Source: Gracilibacillus salinarum (GTDB lineage: Bacteria; Bacillota; Bacilli; Bacillales; Amphibacillaceae). From it: a stretch of 64,000 nt of DNA. The translations under genes were made by a program, and so were the position numbers. The stretch lies in the NCBI RefSeq assembly GCF_022919575.1, contig NZ_CP095071.1, positions 2,604,001 through 2,668,000 of the forward strand, given 5' to 3'. Shown here piece by piece: positions 52,185-61,325 of this stretch; the stretch's first letter is position 1; each line of letters starts with the position of its first letter. The notes under the pieces were generated by a model, which was given only the letters and a program-made list of their open reading frames with translations, ran no database searches and was not told where the DNA came from.

Positions 52185-52607
52185 TCATGCAGAAAAAAAG
52201 TTACGCACAGACTGAGGTAACCACAGCAGCCCAACCAATATGACATGAACAATATTAGTAACTATAATAATGCCATAGAACATCGGACCAGCTGTCCATG
52301 AAGCAAAACTCCCCAGTGTGGCGATCAACAGCACCAACGTTAATCCAACACGAGCCCATTTGCCACGACTGCGTATCATGACAGACAGCCAGATCGTCAA
52401 TCCTATAAAAAGTGTGTGAATTCCTGCTACGAAAATACCTACTATAGGTACAGCAAATTCGATATCTTTGTTGGAAAGTGTGGGCTTGCTTTGAACGATC
52501 ACAGTTCGTAGAAAATCAAGATTCATTATCATGATGGCAGGTATACTCGCATAAAGAAGTTCAAGCACGATTAATATGGGTAAGAACAGACGAAGTGGTG
52601 CGGGCAT
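52185..52607 (-). CDS. Four-helix membrane protein
   Basis: 140 aa with four hydrophobic segments (PLRLFLPILIVLELLYASIP; VPIVGIFVAGIHTLFIGLTI; VGLTLVLLIATLGSFASW; FYGIIIVTNIVHVILVGLLW). Unrecognised. It faces the element copy and hydrolase gene on the other strand. Confidence 0.7.
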   Translation of the reverse strand: MPAPLRLFLPILIVLELLYASIPAIMIMNLDFLRTVIVQSKPTLSNKDIEFAVPIVGIFVAGIHTLFIGLTIWLSVMIRSRGKWARVGLTLVLLIATLGSFASWTAGPMFYGIIIVTNIVHVILVGLLWLPQSVRNFFSA

Positions 52608-52661
52608 GAGAGTACTCCTTTTTTAGCTTATTATGGTAGAATAAAACTATCATTTCATAAA

Positions 52662-52806
52662 GTGAGACTTCAATCAGTGGGGGGTTTGACCCTCACTGAT
52701 TGCTAGCGAAACTTATCAGGAAGTTATCGGCCGTTTATCCCCACTTAGCATCTTACTTATCTCTCCGAAACTTGAAGTGGGGGTATTACGGACGGTTAGC
52801 GCCGTG
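52662..52806 (+). mobile_element. 145-bp MITE-like element, long form
   Basis: Flanked by ATAAA (52657-52661 and 52807-52811). Its right end lies about 24 bp before the start of the following hydrolase gene, so promoter and leader of that gene must run through or begin in the element. Confidence 0.88.
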
Positions 52807-52829
52807 ATAAATGACGGAGCGTGTTGCGA

Positions 52830-53465
52830 ATGAATTATATATTTGTCCATGGACTTGGTCAAAATTGGTCGAGTTGGAATAGTACCACTGATCATTTGGA
52901 TTTTGCTTCAAACGTGTACTGCCCAGATTTATTCTCTCTTCTAGGTACAGATGAGCCTACCTATCACAACTTGTATCAATCTTTTTACGCATATTGCGAA
53001 AATTTCCAAGACCCCATTAATTTATGCGGCCTTTCTTTAGGTGCCATTCTATCTCTACATTATGCGATCGATCGACCAGATAAAGTAAACTCACTGGTCT
53101 TAATTGCTGCACAATATAAAATGCCTAAGCTACTACTAACCATCCAAAACCTTATGTTTTATTTTATACCTAAATCTGTTTTCCTTAACATGGGGACTAA
53201 TAAGCAGCAATTTATCGGATTAATCAAATCTATGAAACAATTGGATTTCACCAATAGATTAGCAGATATACAATGCGATTCCTTCATAATGTGTGGAGAA
53301 AAGGATTTCGCCAATAAACGCGCAGCAAAAAATTTAAGTCAAACGATCGAAGGTGCTCGTTTTGTCGTGGTAGAAGATGCGGGACACGAATTAAACACAG
53401 ATAATCCTGGCAAGCTTGCGGAACTTGTTACTGAATTTTGGGGAACAGACTGTCATAAAAACTAG
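52830..53465 (+). CDS. Alpha/beta hydrolase
   Basis: 211 aa from the ATG at 52830, behind GGAG. The fold is clear: MNYIFVHGLGQNWSSWN, nucleophile in LCGLSLGAI, acid near CGEKDFAN and catalytic His in EDAGHELN. Probably a cytoplasmic esterase or hydrolase. Since the dispersed element lies immediately upstream, expression is probably affected by it. Confidence 0.82.
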   Translation: MNYIFVHGLGQNWSSWNSTTDHLDFASNVYCPDLFSLLGTDEPTYHNLYQSFYAYCENFQDPINLCGLSLGAILSLHYAIDRPDKVNSLVLIAAQYKMPKLLLTIQNLMFYFIPKSVFLNMGTNKQQFIGLIKSMKQLDFTNRLADIQCDSFIMCGEKDFANKRAAKNLSQTIEGARFVVVEDAGHELNTDNPGKLAELVTEFWGTDCHKN

Positions 53466-53527
53466 TGATTTTTCAATGCCCTTTCACACTGATGTTATTG
53501 TACGTGAAGGTCCTTATGATAATGTTT

Positions 53528-54187
53528 CTAATTATAAGAATCGATAACTTCTCCTTCCGTTGTTTGGACTTTTAATGGCTCAACTATTTGATCGACGCCT
53601 ATTTGAATGTAGGGTATGTGATTACTTTCACCACCGTCAACTATTTCCAAAGTGATTTCAGTACTTCCTATCGTATCAACATTTTCCACTTCAACTTCTT
53701 TTCCTGTAAACGCTTTACCTAAATTAATGTGAATTTGTTTTTTACCTTCAGATATGGTGGAAACTTTATAGTAGCTCTCAAAAGATTGATTTTCACTAGA
53801 TGTAAAGCCTTCATCAACCACCCAATAATTATCATCAGTGTATAAAACCAATCCTATAGTTGCAAAAAGAATCACCGGTGCTATGACTAAAATCCCTTTA
53901 TCTTTCTTGTTCCATTGTTTATCACCTATTTTATTAACGATAAATGGGAGGACTACGGTTCCAATGACTGCTATAATTAGAATACCTGCTCCTAATATGC
54001 CGTAAGCCATTCCTTCAAATCCGCCAACTTTAATAAGCCCATAAGCTGTTACTCCTAGACAAGTTAAGAAGGTAACGATTGGTGCTAAATAGAATTTACC
54101 TTTTTTCTTAGACGCAATCAAAGTAAAAACAAAAATGATTAGTCCAAAAAACATTCCAAAGAAAATAATTACAAACAACATAGACAC
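53528..54187 (-). CDS. Membrane protein with C-terminal extracytoplasmic domain
   Basis: 219 aa with four membrane helices in the first 130 residues, then a beta-rich C-terminal part (QIHINLGKAFTGKEVEVENV). Two thirds of the way it has DDNYWVVDEGFTSS. No family recognised. First of several unrelated small membrane genes on this strand. Confidence 0.65.
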   Translation of the reverse strand: MSMLFVIIFFGMFFGLIIFVFTLIASKKKGKFYLAPIVTFLTCLGVTAYGLIKVGGFEGMAYGILGAGILIIAVIGTVVLPFIVNKIGDKQWNKKDKGILVIAPVILFATIGLVLYTDDNYWVVDEGFTSSENQSFESYYKVSTISEGKKQIHINLGKAFTGKEVEVENVDTIGSTEITLEIVDGGESNHIPYIQIGVDQIVEPLKVQTTEGEVIDSYN

Positions 54188-54284
54188 ACCCCCGCGTTTG
54201 TTAGATGAAAAGTGTTACCAAACGGTCCATAAACAAAATAATAATCGCATCGATGATAAGAGAGATCACTTGCGCATGGGTATC

Positions 54285-54300
54285 TGACGTTCAAACGTCA
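54285..54300. promoter_or_regulatory. Palindrome TGACGTTCAAACGTCA
   Basis: Seven-base arms around CA, between two membrane protein genes and next to a third AACGTTCAAA. Operator-like in appearance; no regulator is linked to it. Confidence 0.3.
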
Positions 54301-54307
54301 CACTTTT

Positions 54308-54706
54308 CTATTTTATAACGTTCAAATCCCTTGTTACTTTATAAACCACACTGCCGAAGGTAAACTTAACAGGATATATGGAAAGAATCACAGCAATAAA
54401 CGCGATGAATGTCTTTATCCCTCCCGTTAGGTGTAAGAGATCGTTTATTAAATAATTAGCTAATTGAATAAGAGTAAATGCGATGCCTACTGACACAACA
54501 AATGCAAACAGGATTAGAAGCATTTGACGTATGGACATTTGTTTTATCTTCTGTATTTTTTTAATGCTGCCATCGTTAATGGAAAAAGAAACAGACGCCA
54601 TCGGGATTAATAATAGGTACCAGCTGGAATAGCCAAACCCTATCCACGACACAGCCATTCCCAAAAGCAGGACCCAGCCGAATATATGAAAGATTTTTTT
54701 ATTCAC
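54308..54706 (-). CDS. Four-helix membrane protein
   Basis: 132 aa; segments at about residues 6-24, 27-45, 61-83 and 100-120. The loop SINDGSIKKIQKIKQMSIRQ between the second and third helices is positively charged. Function unknown. Confidence 0.65.
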   Translation of the reverse strand: MNKKIFHIFGWVLLLGMAVSWIGFGYSSWYLLLIPMASVSFSINDGSIKKIQKIKQMSIRQMLLILFAFVVSVGIAFTLIQLANYLINDLLHLTGGIKTFIAFIAVILSIYPVKFTFGSVVYKVTRDLNVIK

Positions 54707-54771
54707 TTAACCACTCCCATAAACAAATGGATATTCAGTTCGTCCATTAATCAGTTACCGCGCCTAACGCT

Positions 54772-54996
54772 TTATAACATATAAGTGCCAACGAATAGAC
54801 TAAATCCAGCTGCAAGAAAACAAAAAGCAGCAATTGCCCTATTCTTTTGGAAATTTTTTATTCCCAAAGCTAAAATCGTTAAACCTAAAAGTAAGTTGAG
54901 ATAAGGCTGAATTCCATATTCACCAGCTAGTAAACTATAAATCGATCCGGAAATCACTGCAATGGACGAAAGGGCTATTATTATGTTCAACAACAA
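54772..54996 (-). CDS. Small membrane protein (74 aa)
   Basis: Nearly all hydrophobic, with three helices (IIIALSSIAVISGSIYSLL; YLNLLLGLTILALGI; AIAAFCFLAAGFSLFVG). It resembles DUF3953-type proteins of Bacillaceae, but I cannot confirm this. Confidence 0.6.
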   Translation of the reverse strand: MLLNIIIALSSIAVISGSIYSLLAGEYGIQPYLNLLLGLTILALGIKNFQKNRAIAAFCFLAAGFSLFVGTYML

Positions 54997-55072
54997 TATA
55001 CAATCCCCTACCTTTGAAATCTTGAATTGTTTAGAAAAAACACCTAAGTCTGAAACAAATTACATACATCTG

Positions 55073-55306
55073 CTATTCTTTAACTTTGTTAAAACGTTGA
55101 ATAAAATACATAACGATAATTGCAACAATCGAAATTATAATGGAATAACGAGTTATGGTGAAGAAAAATTCAGGATAGGGAATAATTACACTCGAAGTCA
55201 TGCCATTTACATCCGTCGTATTCCAGCTCCTCGGTTTAAGTGCAAACAACAAAAAGAACGAAACAATAAAAGTATATATTCCAGTTTTCACTATACGTTT
55301 TTCCAT
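55073..55306 (-). CDS. Small membrane protein (77 aa)
   Basis: From the ATG at 55306, behind AGAGGTGATT, the protein has two helices (TGIYTFIVSFFLLFAL; IIISIVAIIVMYFI) with a 25-residue outside loop KPRSWNTTDVNGMTSSVIIP. The longer frame to 55345 lacks a ribosome site. Function unknown. Confidence 0.6.
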   Translation of the reverse strand: MEKRIVKTGIYTFIVSFFLLFALKPRSWNTTDVNGMTSSVIIPYPEFFFTITRYSIIISIVAIIVMYFIQRFNKVKE

Positions 55307-55381
55307 TGAAATCACCTCTAATTCAATAAATTGTTTCACTTTCATTAGCGTCTTTTTATCGTAGATTAAGCAAAGATACGT

Positions 55382-55789
55382 TTAATACCTTTCAATAATG
55401 ATTACATCATCTAAAGGTGTAAGATACTTCCTTCCCCCTAATGTAAATTTAGCATCTTGAACATCCATTTCTACGTATTGAACAACTTCATTATCTTTCA
55501 TGAAAACGAACAAATATATATCATCTCTAAAATCTATACTACTTGGGTCACTAAAATGAACACCTAATTGTTTATCTATGCTTTCTTGAGAACTATAAGG
55601 CGGGATCAGAAAACCTTTATCCCAGTCAAAGTCAGTTAAAGTATTCATACTAATTTCAGTATTACTTTTATCTTTCACTATAAAAAAAACCGATTCCCTT
55701 AATTCTTCATTATGGGGCACTTTATTCAGGGTGCAATATGTTAGTAATAGTAATAACAATAGGAAGACGAAAAAAATTATTCTCTTCAA
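55382..55789 (-). CDS. Secreted or lipid-anchored protein (135 aa)
   Basis: The N-terminal hydrophobic stretch FFVFLLLLLLLTYC could be a lipoprotein signal with Cys at residue 19-20, or an uncleaved anchor. The rest is a soluble domain of about 110 residues (DDIYLFVFMKDNEVVQYVEM). No family recognised. Confidence 0.62.
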   Translation of the reverse strand: MKRIIFFVFLLLLLLLTYCTLNKVPHNEELRESVFFIVKDKSNTEISMNTLTDFDWDKGFLIPPYSSQESIDKQLGVHFSDPSSIDFRDDIYLFVFMKDNEVVQYVEMDVQDAKFTLGGRKYLTPLDDVIIIERY

Positions 55790-55948
55790 ATTAAATCTCC
55801 TTCTATAAGATGGCTAATAAGAAACTATTATCCCCCCCTATACTTTAACATATTTATCCAAATATTAGTTTGTTAATATAGAATTAGCGTTGAAGAAAAG
55901 CCAGAGTTAGCCCTTGGCTTTTTCAGCATTGGGCGTCTAGAAAAACGA

Positions 55949-56122
55949 TTAGTTTCCCCCCGATTTCTTAAGAGCTGGCAATCTAATAAACCAATTAAAA
56001 AATGTAGCAATGACTGAAATACCTAATATCTCTAATATGTACTGATCATAGAACGGTAGTGTGAGGTTCATGATCAACAAAACAACTAATATTGCTAAGA
56101 AAAACAAGAAATTTTTAAGCAT
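55949..56122 (-). CDS. Small membrane protein (57 aa)
   Basis: The ATG at 56122 follows GAGG with 8-nt spacing. The frame MLKNFLFFLAILVVLLIMNL and ISVIATFFNWFIRLPALKK holds two helices and ends with a basic tail. Too short for usual gene callers, but the ribosome site and helix pattern support it. Confidence 0.55.
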   Translation of the reverse strand: MLKNFLFFLAILVVLLIMNLTLPFYDQYILEILGISVIATFFNWFIRLPALKKSGGN

Positions 56123-56229
56123 TTATTTACCTCATCCAAGCTAAGAAACGTGTTTGTTCAACAATGTAGCTCCTGTTTTTGATTCAAGCTTCTTAATAGG
56201 TAACCTTGCCAGTTATTCATAAAAACTTC

Positions 56230-56691
56230 TCAAGCCGCTGCTTCTTTGTCTTTATTTTTTCCATCTTCAAATACCGACTCAATTAAGGTTAATATTATTA
56301 TGATGACAAACTTTGCTCCGGGTGAAAGATTAATGCCGCTCATAAATGCATCCACTATAGAAATAACGAGTAAATTTGTCACAAATCCAAAAATGAACTG
56401 TATAACAAATGCCGGAACCTTTCCGCGCATTTTTTCAACAGATATATCAGCCATAGCACCAAAAATCAAATCAACCGGCAAACCCAAAATACAGATACTT
56501 ATCACAAAAAGAAGTAATGACCAGATTGATGAATACTGGACATTAAATATTTCAAAAAGTCCGGTTATTACCAGGAAATAAACCCCCATTAAAATTCCCA
56601 TTATACATATAGAGAAGATTGTTATTCCGATTATGTTCTTTGTTTTTTCATTCATGGATTGATTAATCCCCCACTCCTTTAACAGCTCCAC
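56230..56691 (-). CDS. Four-helix membrane protein
   Basis: 153 aa; the likely start is the ATG at residue 13 (MNEKTKNIIGITIF), near the GGAG of the upstream region. Helices include IFSICIMGILMGVYFLVITG and LLLFVISICILGLPVDLIFG. The acidic end VFEDGKNKDKEAAA is cytoplasmic. Function unknown. Confidence 0.62.
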   Translation of the reverse strand: MELLKEWGINQSMNEKTKNIIGITIFSICIMGILMGVYFLVITGLFEIFNVQYSSIWSLLLFVISICILGLPVDLIFGAMADISVEKMRGKVPAFVIQFIFGFVTNLLVISIVDAFMSGINLSPGAKFVIIIILTLIESVFEDGKNKDKEAAA

Positions 56692-56706
56692 CGTCTTAAC
56701 GCGGTA

Positions 56707-56979
56707 TTAGGAAAATAGAAAAGAAGAGGCTATTATGTTTGATATAACAAGGAGCAGAATAAAAAGTTGAATATTAATCCCTGTCACACTACAGATTATT
56801 CCAGCTGTTGCCAATCCTTTACCACCCTCATTTGTGTTAACATTGACCCTTTTTGCTTTTCTAGCATATACTATTCCGATAACACCAAGCATTATTCCAA
56901 TAACTGGTAGCACGATAGAAAGTATACCTAATGTTAATGATATTGTCGAATTACTATTAGTTTCCGTTACCGCAGTCAT
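56707..56979 (-). CDS. DUF4190-like membrane protein
   Basis: 90 aa from the ATG at 56979. SLTLGILSIVLPVIGIMLGV, then IGIVYARKA, and GKGLATAGIICSVTGI match the two-helix DUF4190 pattern, in which such domains often sit in membrane proteins of unknown role. Starts 16 bp upstream of the previous gene's start region, so may share its transcript. Confidence 0.68.
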   Translation of the reverse strand: MTAVTETNSNSTISLTLGILSIVLPVIGIMLGVIGIVYARKAKRVNVNTNEGGKGLATAGIICSVTGINIQLFILLLVISNIIASSFLFS

Positions 56980-57058
56980 TTTGTCTCGCCCTCTCCCTCT
57001 AATTCTATCGATAATTTCGCCCGATTCAGTACAATACTTTTGCATTCACGTTCAATTC

Positions 57059-57904
57059 TTAAGATAACCCGCCAACCTCCTGCTCGCTCCACTTCCAAAG
57101 CTTTTCAGCAAGCGCTTTGTCCTTTGCCTTCGCTGGGATGGACGCGATTTGCCTTTTATAAAAATATTCCCCGCTGATATCGGTCACATCAGGGCTTGTT
57201 GCTAGATAAACAGCTGTGTCAGAGCCCTCTGCAGCGGTGAGAAAAAACGGCCGTAACATGGCATGAACAGTTTTACCAAATCCGTTCTTGCGATTAACGC
57301 CCAGATCTGTTGACACTGCACCAGGGTGAAGACAATTTGCTGTCACTGATGTGTTTTGAAGACGATCGGCTAGCTCACGGGTAAATAAAATGTTTGCCAG
57401 CTTAGATTGACTATAGCCCTTGACCACGTTGAATCTTTTGGTTAAATGAGGATCTTTAAAATGAATGTTTCCTGCTTTGTAGGCACCTGAGGAAACCGTG
57501 ACAATTCTCCCTTGTTCCGCATTTTTCAATGGTTCCAGAAGCAGATTAGTCAGAAGGAAGTGACCGAGATGATTAACGCCGATCATACTCTCAAATCCAT
57601 CAGACGTGGTTTCACGTTTCAGGCTGACCACCCCAGCATTATTGACCAGCACATCAAGTGTTTGATAACGCTGCTTAAATTGATCGGCGAAGCTGCGAAT
57701 ATTCTCCAAAGATCCCAAATCACATGTCATTAATTCCACACTATTCGTTTGGCTTTGCTGTTTGACATGCTGCAATGCTTTTTCCCCACGTTCACTATTT
57801 CGGCACGCCATGATGACGTGGTAGCCTTTTTGCGCTAATTCCATGGTCGTTGAGAGACCCATTCCTGAATTCGCTCCCGTTACGATTGCTGTTTTTTGTT
57901 TCAA
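57059..57904 (-). CDS. Short-chain dehydrogenase, retinol-dehydrogenase-like
   Basis: 281 aa classical SDR. The cofactor site TGANSGMGLSTTMELA precedes the NNAG motif (LDVLVNNAGVVS), serine in VTVSSGAYKAG and catalytic YSQSK. Length and the LHPGAVSTDLG segment agree with the retinol-dehydrogenase/WWOX-like subgroup. The substrate is unknown. Preceded by a GACAGGGGAC repeat region. Confidence 0.87.
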   Translation of the reverse strand: MKQKTAIVTGANSGMGLSTTMELAQKGYHVIMACRNSERGEKALQHVKQQSQTNSVELMTCDLGSLENIRSFADQFKQRYQTLDVLVNNAGVVSLKRETTSDGFESMIGVNHLGHFLLTNLLLEPLKNAEQGRIVTVSSGAYKAGNIHFKDPHLTKRFNVVKGYSQSKLANILFTRELADRLQNTSVTANCLHPGAVSTDLGVNRKNGFGKTVHAMLRPFFLTAAEGSDTAVYLATSPDVTDISGEYFYKRQIASIPAKAKDKALAEKLWKWSEQEVGGLS

Positions 57905-57922
57905 CTAATAACCACCTTTCTG

Positions 57923-58003
57923 TTTTGAGACAGGGGACGGTTTTTGTGTCCCATTTTCATCTTTTTTTAAAAAACATGGGACAGGGGACCGTTCCTTGCC
58001 CTA
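57923..58003. repeat. GACAGGGGAC(G)GTT intergenic repeat pair
   Basis: GAGACAGGGGACGGTTTTTG and GGGACAGGGGACCGTTCC, about 50 bp apart, share the core ACAGGGGAC. Each is close to a TGTCCC or GCCCT that could fold back. This motif is common between genes in Bacillales; its function is unclear. Confidence 0.5.
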
Positions 58004-58011
58004 GACTCCCA

Positions 58012-58554
58012 TCATTCTACATCGTTAGTATTACTGAATCCCAGTTTGTAAAAAAGCTTACCGCTCGTTAGTAAATAGAAACCTAACACTAAATTAATAA
58101 CGGTTGTAACGAGATTCTGAACAATAAATTTTGTTTGTTCACTTGTGTCTATCGCGTTAACGGATGAAGTGAACATTATATTGGATATCAGTTGAAATGC
58201 TTTTGGGAGGGCATAGATAACTAAAACTAACCCTGCCATTTTCATAAATAAGAAGAACAACCAACCCATCTTGTCTTCATTTTTCGGATACATTTCGCGG
58301 AAAGCCAATTCAACAATGGCCTTTCCACCTTTAAGCAAATACATTCCAATAATAAAAAGTATGATCGGATACACTACTCGAAAGATAAGAGAAAATCGAT
58401 AATAACTCAGATTGTTATTCGACATCATATCTGGTTGATTATAAACAGAAAAAAATTGAAAAACCACTGGAGTAATTTGAGTGAAACTCCAAATAATCGT
58501 AAGAACTCCGATAATTTTCAAACCAGATTCAAATAAAGCTTTAGGTTGAAACAT
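58012..58554 (-). CDS. Membrane protein of unknown function (180 aa)
   Basis: Four helices (LKIIGVLTIIWSFTQITPVV; FRVVYPIILFIIGMYLL; GWLFFLFMKMAGLVLVIYAL; NLVTTVINLVLGFYLLTSGK). The last part ends GKLFYKLGFSN. No family recognised. Confidence 0.65.
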   Translation of the reverse strand: MFQPKALFESGLKIIGVLTIIWSFTQITPVVFQFFSVYNQPDMMSNNNLSYYRFSLIFRVVYPIILFIIGMYLLKGGKAIVELAFREMYPKNEDKMGWLFFLFMKMAGLVLVIYALPKAFQLISNIMFTSSVNAIDTSEQTKFIVQNLVTTVINLVLGFYLLTSGKLFYKLGFSNTNDVE

Positions 58555-58668
58555 CTGACTCCTCTCCTTTATTTCTCGATATAATGGCCTTTTTGAAGAG
58601 CGTCTGTCACTCCCCCACTGCGTCCGTTAGTTCCACATAATAAAGTAAGAATAAACACACCGCATACC

Positions 58669-59085
58669 TTACTTCTTTCGCCTAATTTCTGATTGCACAT
58701 CCATGTCTAATTTAAAACTTTCTGTATTACCATTTCTTTTCACGGTTACCTTGACTTCTGTATTTTCGGTAACTTTTGCATTCGTTGTATTTGTTTTATT
58801 ACTATCCCTGAGCGTACCATCTTCCGCTAATGACACACCACTTCTCGCAAAGCTTCCAACACTATCGACGCTATAGGTAATCTCTCCAATGGCGTCAACA
58901 TCATCACCCATGTATTCAAGTACAAAATCCTGCGTTTCATAATCATCACTGGTTTGAGTAACTTTTAATTGGGCGGACCAGTTTTCTGTCTCTTCAGAAA
59001 AACGAAACATTGTGGAGTCACTTACACCACAGGCTGCTAGCAATAGTAATGAGCTTACCAATAATACCAAGAGCTTCAGGGGCAT
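58669..59085 (-). CDS. Lipoprotein of unknown function
   Basis: 138 aa. Signal peptide ending in the lipobox LLAAC. The mature part is a beta-rich domain of about 118 residues beginning FSEETENWSAQLKVTQTSDD. Similar small lipoproteins in Bacillaceae have no assigned role. Confidence 0.72.
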   Translation of the reverse strand: MPLKLLVLLVSSLLLLAACGVSDSTMFRFSEETENWSAQLKVTQTSDDYETQDFVLEYMGDDVDAIGEITYSVDSVGSFARSGVSLAEDGTLRDSNKTNTTNAKVTENTEVKVTVKRNGNTESFKLDMDVQSEIRRKK

Positions 59086-59202
59086 ATTTGTCTCCCCTCC
59101 TTTATTACCTTTATATTACAACTTTATCTTTATCTTTTATTTTAAATATCTAATTTAGAAGGATAAATTGATTCATAGTCTTGTGCAATTGAAGCGTAGC
59201 AG

Positions 59203-59672
59203 TTACTCCTCAACCGTCCCATTTAAAAAAAGACCTTCTCTAAAATCATATTTATCATGTTTTACATTTAATGTAAGAGCAGGAATTGATGATGTTAAAT
59301 TGTTAATTTCAATTATATTTGTTTCTTTCCATTCCAACACAAAATCATTTCCGCTTGGGCCTATCCATTCGGTCCCCAGTAAAATAACCTTTCCTGGCAT
59401 ACTCCACACGGGGACAATACTTTGAATTCTGAATGTTCATTATTACGTACTACGCATATTGAATGTGTTACTTTTCTTCCTATTTTATGTGCTTCAAGAA
59501 TGGCACCTGTTTCTATACAGAGTTCAGAGGAAGCAACAATGACTTCAGGTGCTATACTTGTTAGAATGGTACCATCTTCTAATGAAACTGCTGCGGCACC
59601 GCCCCAATCAGAAGGATATTTTTCTTTGATTAATTCAACTGCTGAATCGTATAATTTGTTTTCTATATCCAT
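59203..59672 (-). pseudogene. Cytidine deaminase-like gene, frameshifted
   Basis: The first frame has GGAAAVSLEDGTILTSIAPE, then SSELCIETGAILEAHK (zinc Cys plus Glu) and SPCGVCQERLFYWG (zinc Cys pair). The second frame continues TEWIGPSGNDFVLEWKETNI. They are joined at the G run in TGGGGACC (about 59380-59386); one extra G restores YWGTEWIG. The domain resembles cytidine or blasticidin-type deaminases, with an unusual C-terminus. Could be a homopolymer error. Confidence 0.78.
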
Positions 59673-59791
59673 TGTTATTCCCCTTAGTAAATAAGATTTG
59701 TAGCATTAGGTAAAAGCGCCGTTTAGATGTATATTTGAGTGTGATCATTATTCAAGAATGGCACCTGATCGGTGAATAGTAGATTATCACC

Positions 59792-59893
59792 TTAAAAAAA
59801 CACACTTTTTACGATTTGATAAATAGCAATTCCAAGGACAACTCCCAATGTAGTACTCAACCACTTAGGGATTTTCTTTTTTGATTTGTTCAC
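59792..59893 (-). CDS. Small membrane protein (33 aa)
   Basis: A GTG at 59893 lies 6 nt after GGAGGTAAAGA. The peptide is MNKSKKKIPKWLSTTLGVVL, then GIAIYQIVKSVFF: a basic start and one helix. It lies just before the M23 gene end. Not listed by length filters, but the ribosome site supports it. Confidence 0.5.
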   Translation of the reverse strand: MNKSKKKIPKWLSTTLGVVLGIAIYQIVKSVFF

Positions 59894-59930
59894 TCTTTAC
59901 CTCCTTTTTCGATTTTGGTCACCATCTGCT

Positions 59931-60842
59931 TCAATTCCATACTAAGCTATTCCGCACAAGAAACCGGCCGTCAAATGTAATAGGCACACCCTGTCCATTT
60001 TTCACTGCGTGGATATGCAGGTGAGGCTCTGAGGTATTGCCTGAATTTCCTACGAGACCGATTGGTTGGCCTGCCTCCACCATATTGCCAGACTCGACGG
60101 TTGCACTGTCTTCCTGCATGTGAGCGATGAAGACGTTGACCTCATCCTCCTCACACTGAATCTGAACATAATTACCCTTTGGCTGTTCCGAATCTGTTTC
60201 AGGTGGATTCAAATCGGACATATCCGTTCGTACGTCCACCACCTCTCCTGAACAAGGGCTAACCAACTTTGCACCATAGATTTCATAGCGCTCCAACTCT
60301 TCAGGATAAACTCCCGCCGTTCTTACACCCAGCATGTTCAATTGGACCATATCCACCGCGTATTGCTGCTCTGGATGTGCGTGATGGTAATTAATCTGCG
60401 TGGAAGCCCCGCCGTGTCCAACATAAAAAGTGCCGTTTTGCAACGGGAATTCCAGTTCAATTGCTTTATCATTCGTGGAATAACCTGCAAAAATCGGAAC
60501 ATGGTAGAAAGCAAATACTAATGCCAGCAAGGAGCAGAAGGCAAAAGACAACTTGTCTTTCCCTGTATATGACCTTTCCAATGGTTTTGACCGAATTCCG
60601 CGCCAACTAATGTACAGGGCGATCATCAATAATACCGGCCACAAAAAACGCAAATAATAAATGGTCCAATCCCATCTTCCAGAGAAAAACACCCAAGAGA
60701 TATAAAGGCTATACATGAAAGCTTGCAAAGCCCAATCCGTTTTCCCTTTAAATTTGCCTCTCAGCAGAGAAAGGATAAATATAATTGGTAAAATCAACTG
60801 AAAAATAACCAGCTGTATAATTGCCAACGTCACTTCATTCAC
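59931..60842 (-). CDS. M23-family metallopeptidase with membrane anchor
   Basis: 303 aa. About four helices occupy the first 130 residues, followed by an outside M23 domain. Zinc-binding features are YHHAHPEQQYAVDMVQLN and HLHIHAV near the end; GNYVQIQCEEDEVNVFIAHM and GQPIGLVGNSGNTSEPHLHI match the LytM/lysostaphin fold. It probably cleaves peptidoglycan cross-links or belongs to a degenerate group. The long N-terminal membrane region is unusual for the family. Confidence 0.83.
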   Translation of the reverse strand: MNEVTLAIIQLVIFQLILPIIFILSLLRGKFKGKTDWALQAFMYSLYISWVFFSGRWDWTIYYLRFLWPVLLMIALYISWRGIRSKPLERSYTGKDKLSFAFCSLLALVFAFYHVPIFAGYSTNDKAIELEFPLQNGTFYVGHGGASTQINYHHAHPEQQYAVDMVQLNMLGVRTAGVYPEELERYEIYGAKLVSPCSGEVVDVRTDMSDLNPPETDSEQPKGNYVQIQCEEDEVNVFIAHMQEDSATVESGNMVEAGQPIGLVGNSGNTSEPHLHIHAVKNGQGVPITFDGRFLVRNSLVWN

Positions 60843-60955
60843 CTTCTTTCTTTTGGTCTAGAAACTGATCAGTTCCTATTTATACCGCTAAATTGCGCTA
60901 GAAAACAAAAAAGACCTTTCCGGAGTAGCTCCCTTTTTCTATGCATCTCGTTTCC

Positions 60956-61141
60956 TTACTTTTCCTCTTTTTCTTTTAGGAATAATTTATCTCCAATCAA
61001 ATAGCCGAACAATGCTGCTAGTGCTCCTATTAATATTGATATAAAAGAATTGGTTTCAGGAAAAAAGAATTCAGAAATAAAAATGATCGTTGCTACAAAT
61101 AAACCTGCAAACAAAGCCCGGTCAATGTTTCCTATGTTCAT
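60956..61141 (-). CDS. Small membrane protein (61 aa)
   Basis: From the ATG at 61141, behind GAGGTGG: MNIGNIDRALFAGLFVATII, then FISEFFFPE and ISILIGALAALFGYLIGDK. Two helices and a charged end. The longer frame to 61204 lacks a ribosome site. Confidence 0.62.
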   Translation of the reverse strand: MNIGNIDRALFAGLFVATIIFISEFFFPETNSFISILIGALAALFGYLIGDKLFLKEKEEK

Positions 61142-61281
61142 ATTAATCCACCTCAATAATGCTATCATTATACTAATACGTTTACATCTGCCAGAAGGTT
61201 TCATACTCGGATTCTCTTAAGGACGCGCACCTTTTAATCAAGGATGTCAGATTTTAACAAATAGGAAAATATCTAGATAAA

Positions 61282-61325
61282 GTGAGACTTCAATCAGTGG
61301 GGTATTACGGACGGTTGTAAGCGTG
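61282..61325 (+). repeat. Short form of the ATAAA-flanked dispersed element
   Basis: 44 bp between ATAAA copies (61277-61281 and 61326-61330). The right part is changed to GGTTGTAAGCGTG. Confidence 0.85.
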
